Assembly (NCBI RefSeq): GCF_051014685.1
Contig: NW_027479058.1
Coordinates: forward strand, 1 to 64,000
Reading direction: 5' to 3'
Length of the DNA stretch: 64,000 nt
Origin: Ptiloglossa arizonensis
Taxonomy: Eukaryota > Arthropoda > Insecta > Hymenoptera > Colletidae
Each line of letters opens with the position of its first letter. Positions within the stretch are counted from its first letter, which is position 1. Below are positions 35,162 through 47,407 of this stretch, one piece after another. A program made the position numbers and the translations under genes. The notes under the pieces are model-generated. The model was not told the origin of the DNA. It saw nothing but the letters and a program-made list of their open reading frames with translations, and did no database searches.

Positions 35162-37087
35162 GTACGCACACCGTTGTAATCGGGCGAGTTTCTACTTTCA
35201 GATGCAACAGAAATTTTGCGGATTGGTCAATCGGTTCGCGAGATATGGCAGTTTGAAGGTAAGCAACGCTTGAAAAACTCAAAATTTTCGCAGTTCTGTT
35301 GCCCGAAACGAATAACTAGAACGGGCTAGGGGAAAAGTACGCATACCGTTGTAATCGGGCGAGTTTCTACTTTCAGATGCAACAGAAATTTTGCGGATTG
35401 GTCAATCCGTTCGCGAGTTATGGCAGTTTGGAGGTAAGAAACGCGCCGAGAAACTCAAAATTTTCGCAGTTCTGATGCTCGAAACGAATAACTAGAACGG
35501 CCTAGGGGAAAAGTACGCACAGTGTTGTAATCGGGCGAGTTTCTACTTTCAGATGCAACAGAAATTTTGCGGATTGATCAATCCGTTCGCGAGATATGGC
35601 AGTTTGGAAGTAAGAAACGCTTGAGAAACTCAAAATTTTCGCAGTTCTGATGCTCGAAACGAATAACTAGAACGGCCTAGGGGAAAAGTACGCACACCGT
35701 TGTAATCGGGCGAGTTTCTACTTTCAGATGCAACAGAAATTTTGCGGATTGGTCAATCCGTTCGCGAGATATGGCAGTTTGGAAGTAAGACTCGCTTGAG
35801 AAACTCAAAATTTTCGCAGTTCTGATGCTCGAAACGAATAACTAGAACGGCCTAGGGGAAAAGTACGCATACCGCTGTAATCGGGCGAGTTTCTACTTTC
35901 ACATGCAACAGAAATTTTGCGGATTGGTCAATCCGTTCCCGAGATATGGCAGTTTGCATGTAAGCAACGCTTGAAAAACTCAAAATTTTCGCAGTTCTGT
36001 TGCTCGAAACGAATAACTAGAACGGGCTAGGGGAAAAGTACGCATACCGTTGTAATCGGGCGAGTTTCTACTTTCTGATGCAACAGAAATTTTGCGGATT
36101 GGTCAATCCGTTCGCGAGATATGGCAGTTTGGGAGTAAGCAACGCTTGAAAAACTCAAAATTTTCGCAGTTCTGTTGCTCGAAACGAATAACTAGAACGG
36201 CCTACGGGAAAAGTACGCATACCGTTGTAATCGGGCGAGTTTCTACTTTCAGATGCAACAGAAATTTTGCGGATTGGTCAATCCGTTCGCGAGTTATGGC
36301 AGTTTGGAGGTAAGAAACGCTTGAGAAACTCAAAATTTTCGCAGTTCTGATGCTCGAAACGAATAACTAGAACGGCCTACGGGAAAAGTACGCATAGTGT
36401 TGTAATCGGGCGAGTTTCTACTTTCAGATGCAACAGAAATTTTGCGGATTGGACAATCCGTTCGCGAGATATGGCAGTTTGGAAGTAAGAAACGCTTGAG
36501 AAACTCAAAATTCTCGCAGTTCTGATGCTCGAAACGAATAACTAGGACGGCCTAGGGGAAAAGTACGCATAGTGTTGTAGTCGGGGGAGTTTCTACTTTC
36601 AGATGCAACAGAAATTTTGCGGATTGGTCAATCCGTTCGCGAGATATGGCAGTTTGGAGGTAAGAAACGCTCGAGAAACTCAAAATTTTCGCAGTTCTGA
36701 TGCTCGACAAGCATAACTAGAACGGCCTAGGGGAAAAGTACGCACACCGTTGTAATCGGGCGAGTTTCTACTTTCAGATGCAACAGAAATTTTGCGGATT
36801 GGTCAATCCGTTCGCGAGATATGGCAGTTTGGAGGTAAGCAACGCTTGAAAAACTCAAAATTTTCGCAGTTCTGTTGCCCGAAACGAATAACTAGAACGG
36901 GCTAGGGGAAAAGTACGCATACCGTTGTAATCGGGCGAATTTCTACTTTCTGATGCAACAGAAATTTTGCGGATTGGTCAATCCGTTCGCGAGATATGGC
37001 AGTTTGGGAGTAAGCAACGCTTGAAAAACTCAAAATTTTCGCAGTTCTGTTGCTCGAAACGAATAACTAGAACGGGCTAGGGGAAAA
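35162..37087 (+). repeat. Block C, 11-mer HOR copy C5
   Basis: A complete 1,926-bp unit with all eleven markers at the expected offset, including the 16-bp palindrome at 35,570. I noticed no private change, so it can serve as the reference copy of the 11-mer. Confidence 0.92.
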
Positions 37088-38663
37088 GTACGCACACCGT
37101 TGTAATCGGGCGAGTTTCTACTTTCAGATGCAACAGAAATTTTGCGGATTGGTCAATCGGTTCGCGAGATATGGCAGTTTGAAGGTAAGCAACGCTTGAA
37201 AAACTCAAAATTTTCGCAGTTCTGTTGCCCGAAACGAATAACTAGAACGGGCTAGGGGAAAAGTACGCATACCGTTGTAATCGGGCGAGTTTCTACTTTC
37301 AGATGCAACAGAAATTTTGCGGATTGGTCAATCCGTTCGCGAGTTATGGCAGTTTGGAGGTAAGAAACGCGCCGAGAAACTCAAAATTTTCGCAGTTCTG
37401 ATGCTCGAAACGAATAACTAGAACGGCCTAGGGGAAAAGTACGCACAGTGTTGTAATCGGGCGAGTTTCTACTTTCAGATGCAACAGAAATTTTGCGGAT
37501 TGATCAATCCGTTCGCGAGATATGGCAGTTTGGAAGTAAGAAACGCTTGAGAAACTCAAAATTTTCGCAGTTCTGATGCTCGAAACGAATAACTAGAACG
37601 GCCTAGGGGAAAAGTACGCACACCGTTGTAATCGGGCGAGTTTCTACTTTCAGATGCAACAGAAATTTTGCGGATTGGTCAATCCGTTCGCGAGATATGG
37701 CAGTTTGGAAGTAAGACTCGCTTGAGAAACTCAAAATTTTCGCAGTTCTGATGCTCGAAACGAATAACTAGAACGGCCTAGGGGAAAAGTACGCATACCG
37801 CTGTAATCGGGCGAGTTTCTACTTTCACATGCAACAGAAATTTTGCGGATTGGTCAATCCGTTCCCGAGATATGGCAGTTTGCATGTAAGCAACGCTTGA
37901 AAAACTCAAAATTTTCGCAGTTCTGTTGCTCGAAACGAATAACTAGAACGGGCTAGGGGAAAAGTACGCATACCGTTGTAATCGGGCGAGTTTCTACTTT
38001 CTGATGCAACAGAAATTTTGCGGATTGGTCAATCCGTTCGCGAGATATGGCAGTTTGGGAGTAAGCAACGCTTGAAAAACTCAAAATTTTCGCAGTTCTG
38101 TTGCTCGAAACGAATAACTAGAACGGCCTACGGGAAAAGTACGCATACCGTTGTAATCGGGCGAGTTTCTACTTTCAGATGCAACAGAAATTTTGCGGAT
38201 TGGTCAATCCGTTCGCGAGTTATGGCAGTTTGGAGGTAAGAAACGCTTGAGAAACTCAAAATTTTCGCAGTTCTGATGCTCGAAACGAATAACTAGAACG
38301 GCCTACGGGAAAAGTACGCATAGTGTTGTAATCGGGCGAGTTTCTACTTTCAGATGCAACAGAAATTTTGCGGATTGGACAATCCGTTCGCGAGATATGG
38401 CAGTTTGGAAGTAAGAAACGCTTGAGAAACTCAAAATTCTCGCAGTTCTGATGCTCGAAACGAATAACTAGGACGGCCTAGGGGAAAAGTACGCATAGTG
38501 TTGTAGTCGGGGGAGTTTCTACTTTCAGATGCAACAGAAATTTTGCGGATTGGTCAATCCGTTCGCGAGATATGGCAGTTTGGAGGTAAGAAACGCTCGA
38601 GAAACTCAAAATTTTCGCAGTTCTGATGCTCGACAAGCATAACTAGAACGGCCTAGGGGAAAA
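37088..38663 (+). repeat. Block C, 11-mer copy C6 (nine monomers)
   Basis: Nine monomers (1,576 bp including the 176-bp GCGCC monomer) follow C5 in perfect register. The tenth monomer type, CACACCG with GTTGCCCG, is shared with the 14-mer, and the array switches to 14-mer order there. The change of HOR is therefore clean and in phase. Confidence 0.88.
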
Positions 38664-40585
38664 GTACGCACACCGTTGTAATCGGGCGAGTTTCTACTTT
38701 CAGATGCAACAGAAATTTTGCGGATTGGTCAATCCGTTCGCGAGATATGGCAGTTTGGAGGTAAGCAACGCTTGAAAAACTCAAAATTTTCGCAGTTCTG
38801 TTGCCCGAAACGAATAACTAGAACGGGCTAGGGGAAAAGTACGCATACCGTTGTAATCGGCGAGTTTCTACTTTCAGATGCAACAGAAATTTTGCGGAAT
38901 GGTCAATCCGTTCGCGAGATATGGCAGTTTGGAAGTAAGAAACGCTTGAGAAACTCAAAATTTTCGCAGTTCTGATGCTCGAAACGAATAACTAGAACGG
39001 CCTAGGGGAAAAGTACGCATAGTGTTGTAATCGGGCGAGTTTCTACTTTCAGATGCAACAGAAATTTTGCGGATTGGTCAATCCGTTCGCGAGATATGGC
39101 AGTTTGGAGGTAAGAAACGCTTGAGAAACTCAAAATTTTCGCAGTTCTGATGCTCGAAACGAATAACTAGAACGGCCTAGGGGAAAAGTACGCATAGTGT
39201 TGTAATCGGGCGAGTTTCTACTTTCAGATGCAACAGAAATTTTGCGGATTGGTCAATCCGTTCGCGAGATATGGCAGTTTGGAAGTAAGAAACGCTTGAG
39301 AAACTCAAAATTTTCGCAGTCCTGATGCTCGAAACGAATAACTAGGACGGCCTAGGGGAAAAGTACGCATAGTGTTGTAGTCGGGGGAGTTTCTACTTTC
39401 AGATGCAACAGAAATTTTGCGGATTGGTCAATCCGTTCGCGAGATATGGCAGTTTGGAGGTAAGAAACGCTCGAGAAACTCAAAATTTTCGCAGTTCTGA
39501 TACTCGACAAGCATAACTTGAACGGCCTAGGGGAAAAGTACGCACACCGTTGTAATCGGGCGAGTTTCTACTTTCAGATGCAACAGAAATTTTGCGGATT
39601 GGTCAATCCGTTCGCGAGATATGGCAGTTTGGAGGTAAGCAACGCTTGAAAAACTCAAAATTTTCGCAGTTCTGTTGCCCGAAACGAATAACTAGAACGG
39701 GCTAGGGGAAAAGTACGCATACCGTTGTAATCGGCGAGTTTCTACTTTCAGATGCAACAGAAATTTTGCGGAATGGTCAATCCGTTCGCGAGATATGGCA
39801 GTTTGGAGGTAAGAAACGCTCGAGAAACTCAAAATTTTCGCAGTTCTGATGCTCGACAAGCATAACTAGAACGGCCTAGGGGAAAAGTACGCACACCGTT
39901 GTAATCGGGCGAGTTTCTACTTTCTGATGCAACAGAAATTTTGCGGATTGGTCAATCCGTTCGCGAGATTGGCAGTTTGGAGGTAAGCAACGCTTGAAAA
40001 ACTCAAAATTTTCGCAGTTCTGTTGCTCGAAACGAATAACTAGAACGGGCTAGGGGAAAAGTACGCATACCGTTGTAATCGGGCGAGTTTCTACTTTCTG
40101 ATGCAACAGAAATTTTGCGGATTGGTCAATCCGTTCGCGAGATATGGCAGTTTGGAGGTAAGCAACGCTTGAAAAACTCAAAATTTTCGCAGTTCTGTTG
40201 CTCGAAACGAATAACTAGAACGGGCTAGGGGAAAAGTACGCACACCGTTGTAATCGGGCGAGTTTCTACTTTCAGATGCAACAGAAATTTTGCGGATTGG
40301 TCAATCCGTTCGCGAGATATGGCAGTTTGGAGGTAAGAAACGCTTGAGAAACTCAAAATTTTCGCAGTTCTGATGCTCGAAACGAATAACTAGAACGGCC
40401 TAGGGGAAAAGTACGCATAGTGTTGTAATCGGGCGAGTTTCTACTTTCAGATGCAAGAGAAATTTTGCGGATTGGTGAATCCGTTCGCGAGTTATGGCAG
40501 TTTGGAGGTAAGAAACGCTTGAGAAACTCAAAATTTTCGCAGTTCTGATGCTCGACAAGCATAACTAGAACGGCCTAGGGGAAAA
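38664..40585 (+). repeat. Block D, shortened 14-mer copy D2 (11 monomers)
   Basis: This is B-type order with the last three monomers missing. Its length is 1,922 bp, three short of 11 x 175: two AATCGGCGAG deletions (38,856 and 39,730) and one GAGATTGGCAG deletion near 39,966. The final monomer joins a GCAAGAG/GTTATGG left part to a CGACAAGCAT right part, which gives the truncation point. Confidence 0.85.
39013..39187 (+). repeat. Reference monomer of class K
   Basis: A clean 175-bp monomer of the commoner class. Its diagnostic states are GTAAGAAACGC at monomer positions 98-108, CTTGAG at 108-113, GATGCTCG at 137-144 and CGGCCTAGG at 161-169. Class K also comes with CTCGAG in place of CTTGAG, and with CGACAAGCAT in place of CGAAACGAAT, in many copies. 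The CTTGAG form contains a short hairpin-capable TTGAG-AAA-CTCAA. The + orientation given here is arbitrary. Confidence 0.9.
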
Positions 40586-41459
40586 GTACGCACACCGTTG
40601 TAATCGGGCGAGTTTCTACTTTCAGATGCAACAGAAATTTTGCGGATTGGTCAATCCGTTCGCGAGATATGGCAGTTTGGAGGTAAGCAACGCTTGAAAA
40701 ACTCAAAATTTTCGCAGTTCTGTTGCCCGAAACGAATAACTAGAACGGGCTAGGGGAAAAGTACGCATACCGTTGTAATCGGCGAGTTTCTACTTTCAGA
40801 TGCAACAGAAATTTTGCGGAATGGTCAATCCGTTCGCGAGATATGGCAGTTTGGAAGTAAGAAACGCTTGAGAAACTCAAAATTTTCGCAGTTCTGATGC
40901 TCGAAACGAATAACTAGAACGGCCTAGGGGAAAAGTACGCATAGTGTTGTAATCGGGCGAGTTTCTACTTTCAGATGCAACAGAAATTTTGCGGATTGGT
41001 CAATCCGTTCGCGAGATATGGCAGTTTGGAGGTAAGAAACGCTTGAGAAACTCAAAATTTTCGCAGTTCTGATGCTCGAAACGAATAACTAGAACGGCCT
41101 AGGGGAAAAGTACGCATAGTGTTGTAATCGGGCGAGTTTCTACTTTCAGATGCAACAGAAATTTTGCGGATTGGTCAATCCGTTCGCGAGATATGGCAGT
41201 TTGGAAGTAAGAAACGCTTGAGAAACTCAAAATTTTCGCAGTCCTGATGCTCGAAACGAATAACTAGGACGGCCTAGGGGAAAAGTACGCATAGTGTTGT
41301 AGTCGGGGGAGTTTCTACTTTCAGATGCAACAGAAATTTTGCGGATTGGTCAATCCGTTCGCGAGATATGGCAGTTTGGAGGTAAGAAACGCTCGAGAAA
41401 CTCAAAATTTTCGCAGTTCTGATACTCGACAAGCATAACTTGAACGGCCTAGGGGAAAA
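40586..41459 (+). repeat. Block D, five-monomer unit D3a
   Basis: Five monomers (874 bp, one AATCGGCGAG deletion at 40,778) repeat the opening of the 14-mer: GTTGCCCG, GGAATGG, a CATAGTG monomer, GCAGTCCTG with GGACGG, and GTAGTCGGGGG with GATACTCG and AACTTGAACG. The unit is followed by a second version of itself. Confidence 0.83.
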
Positions 41460-42333
41460 GTACGCACACCGTTGTAATCGGGCGAGTTTCTACTTTCAGA
41501 TGCAACAGAAATTTTGCGGATTGGTCAATCCGTTCGCGAGATATGGCAGTTTGGAGGTAAGCAACGCTTGAAAAACTCAAAATTTTCGCAGTTCTGTTGC
41601 CCGAAACGAATAACTAGAACGGGCTAGGGGAAAAGTACGCATACCGTTGTAATCGGCGAGTTTCTACTTTCAGATGCAACAGAAATTTTGCGGAATGGTC
41701 AATCCGTTCGCGAGATATGGCAGTTTGGAGGTAAGAAACGCTCGAGAAACTCAAAATTTTCGCAGTTCTGATGCTCGACAAGCATAACTAGAACGGCCTA
41801 GGGGAAAAGTACGCACACCGTTGTAATCGGGCGAGTTTCTACTTTCAGATGCAACAGAAATTTTGCGGATTGGTCAATCCGTTCGCGAGATATGGCAGTT
41901 TGGAGGTAAGAAACGCTTGAGAAACTCAAAATTTTCGCAGTTCTGATGCTCGAAACGAATAACTAGAACGGCCTAGGGGAATAGTACGCATAGTGTTGTA
42001 ATCGGGCGAGTTTCTACTTTCAGATGCAACAGAAATTTTGCGGATTGGTCAATCCGTTCGCGAGATATGGCAGTTTGGAAGTAAGAAACGCTTGAGAAAC
42101 TCAAAATTTTCGCAGTCCTGATGCTCGAAACGAATAACTAGGACGGCCTAGGGGAAAAGTACGCATAGTGTTGTAGTCGGGGGAGTTTCTACTTTCAGAT
42201 GCAACAGAAATTTTGCGGATTGGTCAATCCGTTCGCGAGATATGGCAGTTTGGAGGTAAGAAACGCTCGAGAAACTCAAAATTTTCGCAGTTCTGATACT
42301 CGACAAGCATAACTTGAACGGCCTAGGGGAAAA
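41460..42333 (+). repeat. Block D, five-monomer hybrid unit D3b
   Basis: This unit is 874 bp like D3a, but its second and third monomers come from the later half of the 14-mer: GGAATGG with CTCGAG, then a CACACCG monomer with GGGGAATAGTAC near 41,980. It then returns to GCAGTCCTG and GTAGTCGGGGG. It therefore looks like a recombinant between two registers of the 14-mer. Confidence 0.82.
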
Positions 42334-43906
42334 GTACGCACACCGTTGTAATCGGGCGAGTTTCTACTTTCAGATGCAACAGAAATTTTGCGGATTGGTC
42401 AATCCGTTCGCGAGATATGGCAGTTTGGAGGTAAGCAACGCTTGAAAAACTCAAAATTTTCGCAGTTCTGTTGCCCGAAACGAATAACTAGAACGGGCTA
42501 GGGGAAAAGTACGCATACCGTTGTAATCGGCGAGTTTCTACTTTCAGATGCAACAGAAATTTTGCGGAATGGTCAATCCGTTCGCGAGATATGGCAGTTT
42601 GGAGGTAAGAAACGCTCGAGAAACTCAAAATTTTCGCAGTTCTGATGCTCGACAAGCATAACTAGAACGGCCTAGGGGAAAAGTACGCACACCGTTGTAA
42701 TCGGGCGAGTTTCTACTTTCTGATGCAACAGAAATTTTGCGGATTGGTCAATCCGTTCGCGAGATTGGCAGTTTGGAGGTAAGCAACGCTTGAAAAACTC
42801 AAAATTTTCGCAGTTCTGTTGCTCGAAACGAATAACTAGAACGGGCTAGGGGAAAAGTACGCATACCGTTGTAATCGGGCGAGTTTCTACTTTCTGATGC
42901 AACAGAAATTTTGCGGATTGGTCAATCCGTTCGCGAGATATGGCAGTTTGGAGGTAAGCAACGCTTGAAAAACTCAAAATTTTCGCAGTTCTGTTGCTCG
43001 AAACGAATAACTAGAACGGGCTAGGGGAAAAGTACGCACACCGTTGTAATCGGGCGAGTTTCTACTTTCAGATGCAAAAGAAATTTTGCGGATTGGTCAA
43101 TCCGTTCGCGAGATATGGCAGTTTGGAGGTAAGAAACGCTTGAGAAACTCAAAATTTTCGCAGTTCTGATGCTCGAAACGAATAACTAGAACGGCCTAGG
43201 GGAAAAGTACGCATAGTGTTGTAATCGGGCGAGTTTCTACTTTCAGATGCAAGAGAAATTTTGCGGATTGGTGAATCCGTTCGCGAGTTATGGCAGTTTG
43301 GAGGTAAGAAACGCTTGAGAAACTCAAAATTTTCGCAGTTCTGATGCTCGAAACGAATAACTAGAACGGCCTAGGGGAAAAGTACGCATAGTATTGTAAT
43401 CGGGCGAGTTTCTACTTTCAGATGCAACAGAAATTTTGCGGATTTGTCAATCCGTTCGCGAGATATGGCAGTTTGGAAGTAAGAAACGCTTGAGAAACTC
43501 AAAATTTTCGCAGTTCTGATGCTCGACAAGCATAACTGGAACGGCCTAGGGGAAAAGTACGCACACCGTTGTAATCGGGCGAGTTTCTACTTTCAGATGC
43601 AACAGAAATTTTGCGGATTGGTCAATCCGTTCGCGAGATATGGCAGTTTGGAGGTAAGCAACGCTTGAAAAACTCAAAATTTTCGCAGTTCTGTTGCTCG
43701 AAACGAATAACTAGAACGGGCTAGGGGAAAAGTACGCATACCGTTGTAATCGGGCGAATTTCTACTTTCTGATGCAACAGAAATTTTGCGGATTGGTCAA
43801 TCCGTTCGCGAGATATGGCAGTTTGGGAGTAAGCAACGCTTGAAAAACTCAAAATTTTCGCAGTTCTGTTGCTCGAAACGAATAACTAGAACGGGCTAGG
43901 GGAAAA
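42334..43906 (+). repeat. Block D, nine-monomer 14-mer remainder D3c
   Basis: Nine monomers (1,573 bp, two 1-bp deletions) correspond to the last nine monomers of the 14-mer. They include GAGATTGGCAG near 42,761, GCAAGAG with GGTGAATCC, GTATTG with GGATTTGTC, and the closing GCGAATTTC monomer. A private GCAAAAG lies near 43,076. It leads into block C at the same junction as B2 and D1. Confidence 0.84.
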
Positions 43907-44957
43907 GTACGCACACCGTTGTAATCGGGCGAGTTTCTACTTTAAGATGCAACAGAAATTTTGCGGATTGGTCAATCGGTTCGCGAGATATGGCAGTTTG
44001 AAGGTAAGCAACGCTTGAAAAACTCAAAATTTTCGCAGTTCTGTTGCCCGAAACGAATAACTAGAACGGGCTAGGGGAAAAGTACGCATACCGTTGTAAT
44101 CGGGCGAGTTTCTACTTTCAGATGCAACAGAAATTTTGCGGATTGGTCAATCCGTTCGCGAGTTATGGCAGTTTGGAGGTAAGAAACGCGCCGAGAAACT
44201 CAAAATTTTCGCAGTTCTGATGCTCGAAACGAATAACTAGAACGGCCTAGGGGAAAAGTACGCACAGTGTTGTAATCGGGCGAGTTTCTACTTTCAGATG
44301 CAACAGAAATTTTGCGGATTGATCAATCCGTTCGCGAGATATGGCAGTTTGGAAGTAAGAAACGCTTGAGAAACTCAAAATTTTCGCAGTTCTGATGCTC
44401 GAAACGAATAACTAGAACGGCCTAGGGGAAAAGTACGCACACCGTTGTAATCGGGCGAGTTTCTACTTTCAGATGCAACAGAAATTTTGCGGATTGGTCA
44501 ATCCGTTCGCGAGATATGGCAGTTTGGAAGTAAGACTCGCTTGAGAAACTCAAAATTTTCGCAGTTCTGATGCTCGAAACGAATAACTAGAACGGCCTAG
44601 GGGAAAAGTACGCATACCGCTGTAATCGGGCGAGTTTCTACTTTCACATGCAACAGAAATTTTGCGGATTGGTCAATCCGTTCCCGAGATATGGCAGTTT
44701 GCATGTAAGCAACGCTTGAAAAACTCAAAATTTTCGCAGTTCTGTTGCTCGAAACGAATAACTAGAACGGGCTAGGGGAAAAGTACGCATACCGTTGTAA
44801 TCGGGCGAGTTTCTACTTTCTGATGCAACAGAAATTTTGCGGATTGGTCAATCCGTTCGCGAGATATGGCAGTTTGGGAGTAAGCAACGCTTGAAAAACT
44901 CAAAATTTTCGCAGTTCTGTTGCTCGAAACGAATAACTAGAACGGGCTAGGGGAAAA
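43907..44957 (+). repeat. Block C, partial 11-mer copy C7 (six monomers)
   Basis: The first six monomers of the 11-mer (1,051 bp with the 176-bp GCGCC monomer), including the palindrome at 44,315 and TTTCACATG with GCATGTAAG. The sixth monomer ends in GGGCTAGG where other C copies have GCCTACGG, so it has already switched to the block E partner. A private TTTAAGATG lies near 43,942. Confidence 0.87.
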
Positions 44958-46532
44958 GTACGCACACCGTTGTAATCGGGCGAGTTTCTACTTTCAGATG
45001 CATCAGAAATTTTGCGGATTGGACAATCCGTTCGCGAGATGTGGCAGTTTGTAGGTGAGAAACGATTGAGAAACTCAAAATTTTCGCAGTTCTGATGCTC
45101 GAAACGAATAACTAGAACGGCCTAGGGGAAAAGTACGCATACCGTTGTAATCGGGCGAGTTTCTACCTTCAGATGCAACAGAAATTTTGCGGATTGGTCA
45201 ATCCGTTCGCGAGATATGGCAGTTTGGAAGTAAGACTCGCTTGAGAAACTCAAAATTTTCGCAGTTCTGTTGCTCGAAACGAATAACTAGAACGGGCTAG
45301 GGGAAAAGTACGCACACCGTTGTAATCGGGCGAGTTTCTACTTTCAGATGCATCAGAAATTTTGCGGATTGGACAATCCGTTCGCGAGATGTGGCAGTTT
45401 GTAGGTGAGAAACGATTGAGAAACTCAAAATTTTCGCAGTTCTGATGCTCGAAACGAATAACTAGAACGGCCTAGGGGAAAAGTACGCATACCGTTGTAA
45501 TCGGGCGAGTTTCTACCTTCAGATGCAACAGAAATTTTGCGGATTGGTCAATCCGTTCGCGAGATATGGCAGTTTGGAAGTAAGACTCGCTTGAGAAACT
45601 CAAAATTTTCGCAGTTCTGATGCTCGAAACGAATAACTAGAACGGCCTAGGGGAAAAGTACGCATACCGTTGCAATCGGGCGAGTTTCTACTTTCAGATG
45701 CAACAGAAATTTTGCGGATTGGTCAATCCGTTCGCGAGATATGGCAGTTTGGAGGTAAGAAACGCTTGAGAAACTCAAAATGTTCGCAGTTCTGATGCTC
45801 GACAAGCATAACTAGAACGGCCTAGGGGAAAAGTACGCACACCGTTGTAATCGTGCGAGTTTCTACTTTCAGATGCAACAGAAATTTTGCGGATTGGTCA
45901 ATCCGTTCGCGAGATATGGCAGTTTGGAAGTAAGAAACGCTTGAGAAACTCAAAATTTTCGCAGTTCTGATGCTCGAAACGAATAACTAGAACGGCCTAG
46001 GGGAAAAGTACGCACACCGTTGTAATCGGGCGAGTTTCTACTTTCAGATGCAACAGAAATTTTGCGGATTGGTCAATCCGTTCGCGAGATATGGCAGTTT
46101 GGAAGTAAGACTCGCTTGAGAAACTCAAAATTTTCGCAGTTCTGATGCTCGAAACGAATAACTAGAACGGCCTAGGGGAAAAGTACGCATACCGCTGTAA
46201 TCGGGCGAGTTTCTACTTTCACATGCAACAGAAATTTTGCGGATTGGTCAATCCGTTCCCGAGATATGGCAGTTTGCATGTAAGCAACGCTTGAAAAACT
46301 CAAAATTTTCGCAGTTCTGTTGCTCGAAACGAATAACTAGAACGGGCTAGGGGAAAAGTACGCATACCGTTGTAATCGGGCGAGTTTCTACTTTCTGATG
46401 CAACAGAAATTTTGCGGATTGGTCAATCCGTTCGCGAGATATGGCAGTTTGGGAGTAAGCAACGCTTGAAAAACTCAAAATTTTCGCAGTTCTGTTGCTC
46501 GAAACGAATAACTAGAACGGGCTAGGGGAAAA
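44958..46532 (+). repeat. Block E, 9-mer HOR copy E1
   Basis: A unit of exactly 1,575 bp. It starts with two 350-bp dimers, each a GCATCAG/GGACAATCC/GATGTGGC/GTAGGTGAG/ACGATTGAG monomer followed by a CTACCTTCAG/GACTCGC monomer. Next come TTGCAATCG with AAATGTTCG, AATCGTGCGAG, GACTCGC, TTTCACATG and TTTCTGATG monomers. The GCATCAG monomer type first appears here. Confidence 0.9.
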
Positions 46533-47407
46533 GTACGCACACCGTTGTAATCGGGCGAGTTTCTACTTTCAGATGCATCAGAAATTTTGCGGATTGGACA
46601 ATCCGTTCGCGAGATGTGGCAGTTTGTAGGTGAGAAACGATTGAGAAACTCAAAATTTTCGCAGTTCTGATGCTCGAAACGAATAACTAGAACGGCCTAG
46701 GGGAAAAGTACGCATACCGTTGTAATCGGGCGAGTTTCTACCTTCAGATGCAACAGAAATTTTGCGGATTGGTCAATCCGTTCGCGAGATATGGCAGTTT
46801 GGAAGTAAGACTCGCTTGAGAAACTCAAAATTTTCGCAGTTCTGTTGCTCGAAACGAATAACTAGAACGGGCTAGGGGAAAAGTACGCACACCGTTGTAA
46901 TCGGGCGAGTTTCTACTTTCAGATGCATCAGAAATTTTGCGGATTGGACAATCCGTTCGCGAGATGTGGCAGTTTGTAGGTGAGAAACGATTGAGAAACT
47001 CAAAATTTTCGCAGTTCTGATGCTCGAAACGAATAACTAGAACGGCCTAGGGGAAAAGTACGCATACCGTTGTAATCGGGCGAGTTTCTACCTTCAGATG
47101 CAACAGAAATTTTGCGGATTGGTCAATCCGTTCGCGAGATATGGCAGTTTGGAAGTAAGACTCGCTTGAGAAACTCAAAATTTTCGCAGTTCTGATGCTC
47201 GAAACGAATAACTAGAACGGCCTAGGGGAAAAGTACGCATACCGTTGCAATCGGGCGAGTTTCTACTTTCAGATGCAACAGAAATTTTGCGGATTGGTCA
47301 ATCCGTTCGCGAGATATGGCAGTTTGGAGGTAAGAAACGCTTGAGAAACTCAAAATGTTCGCAGTTCTGATGCTCGACAAGCATAACTAGAACGGCCTAG
47401 GGGAAAA
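46533..47407 (+). repeat. Block E, partial 9-mer copy E2 (five monomers)
   Basis: The two dimers and the TTGCAATCG/AAATGTTCG monomer recur at an offset of exactly 1,575 bp from E1. The following AATCGTGCGAG monomer has class L states where E1 has GGAAGTAAG, which marks the passage into block F. Confidence 0.88.
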
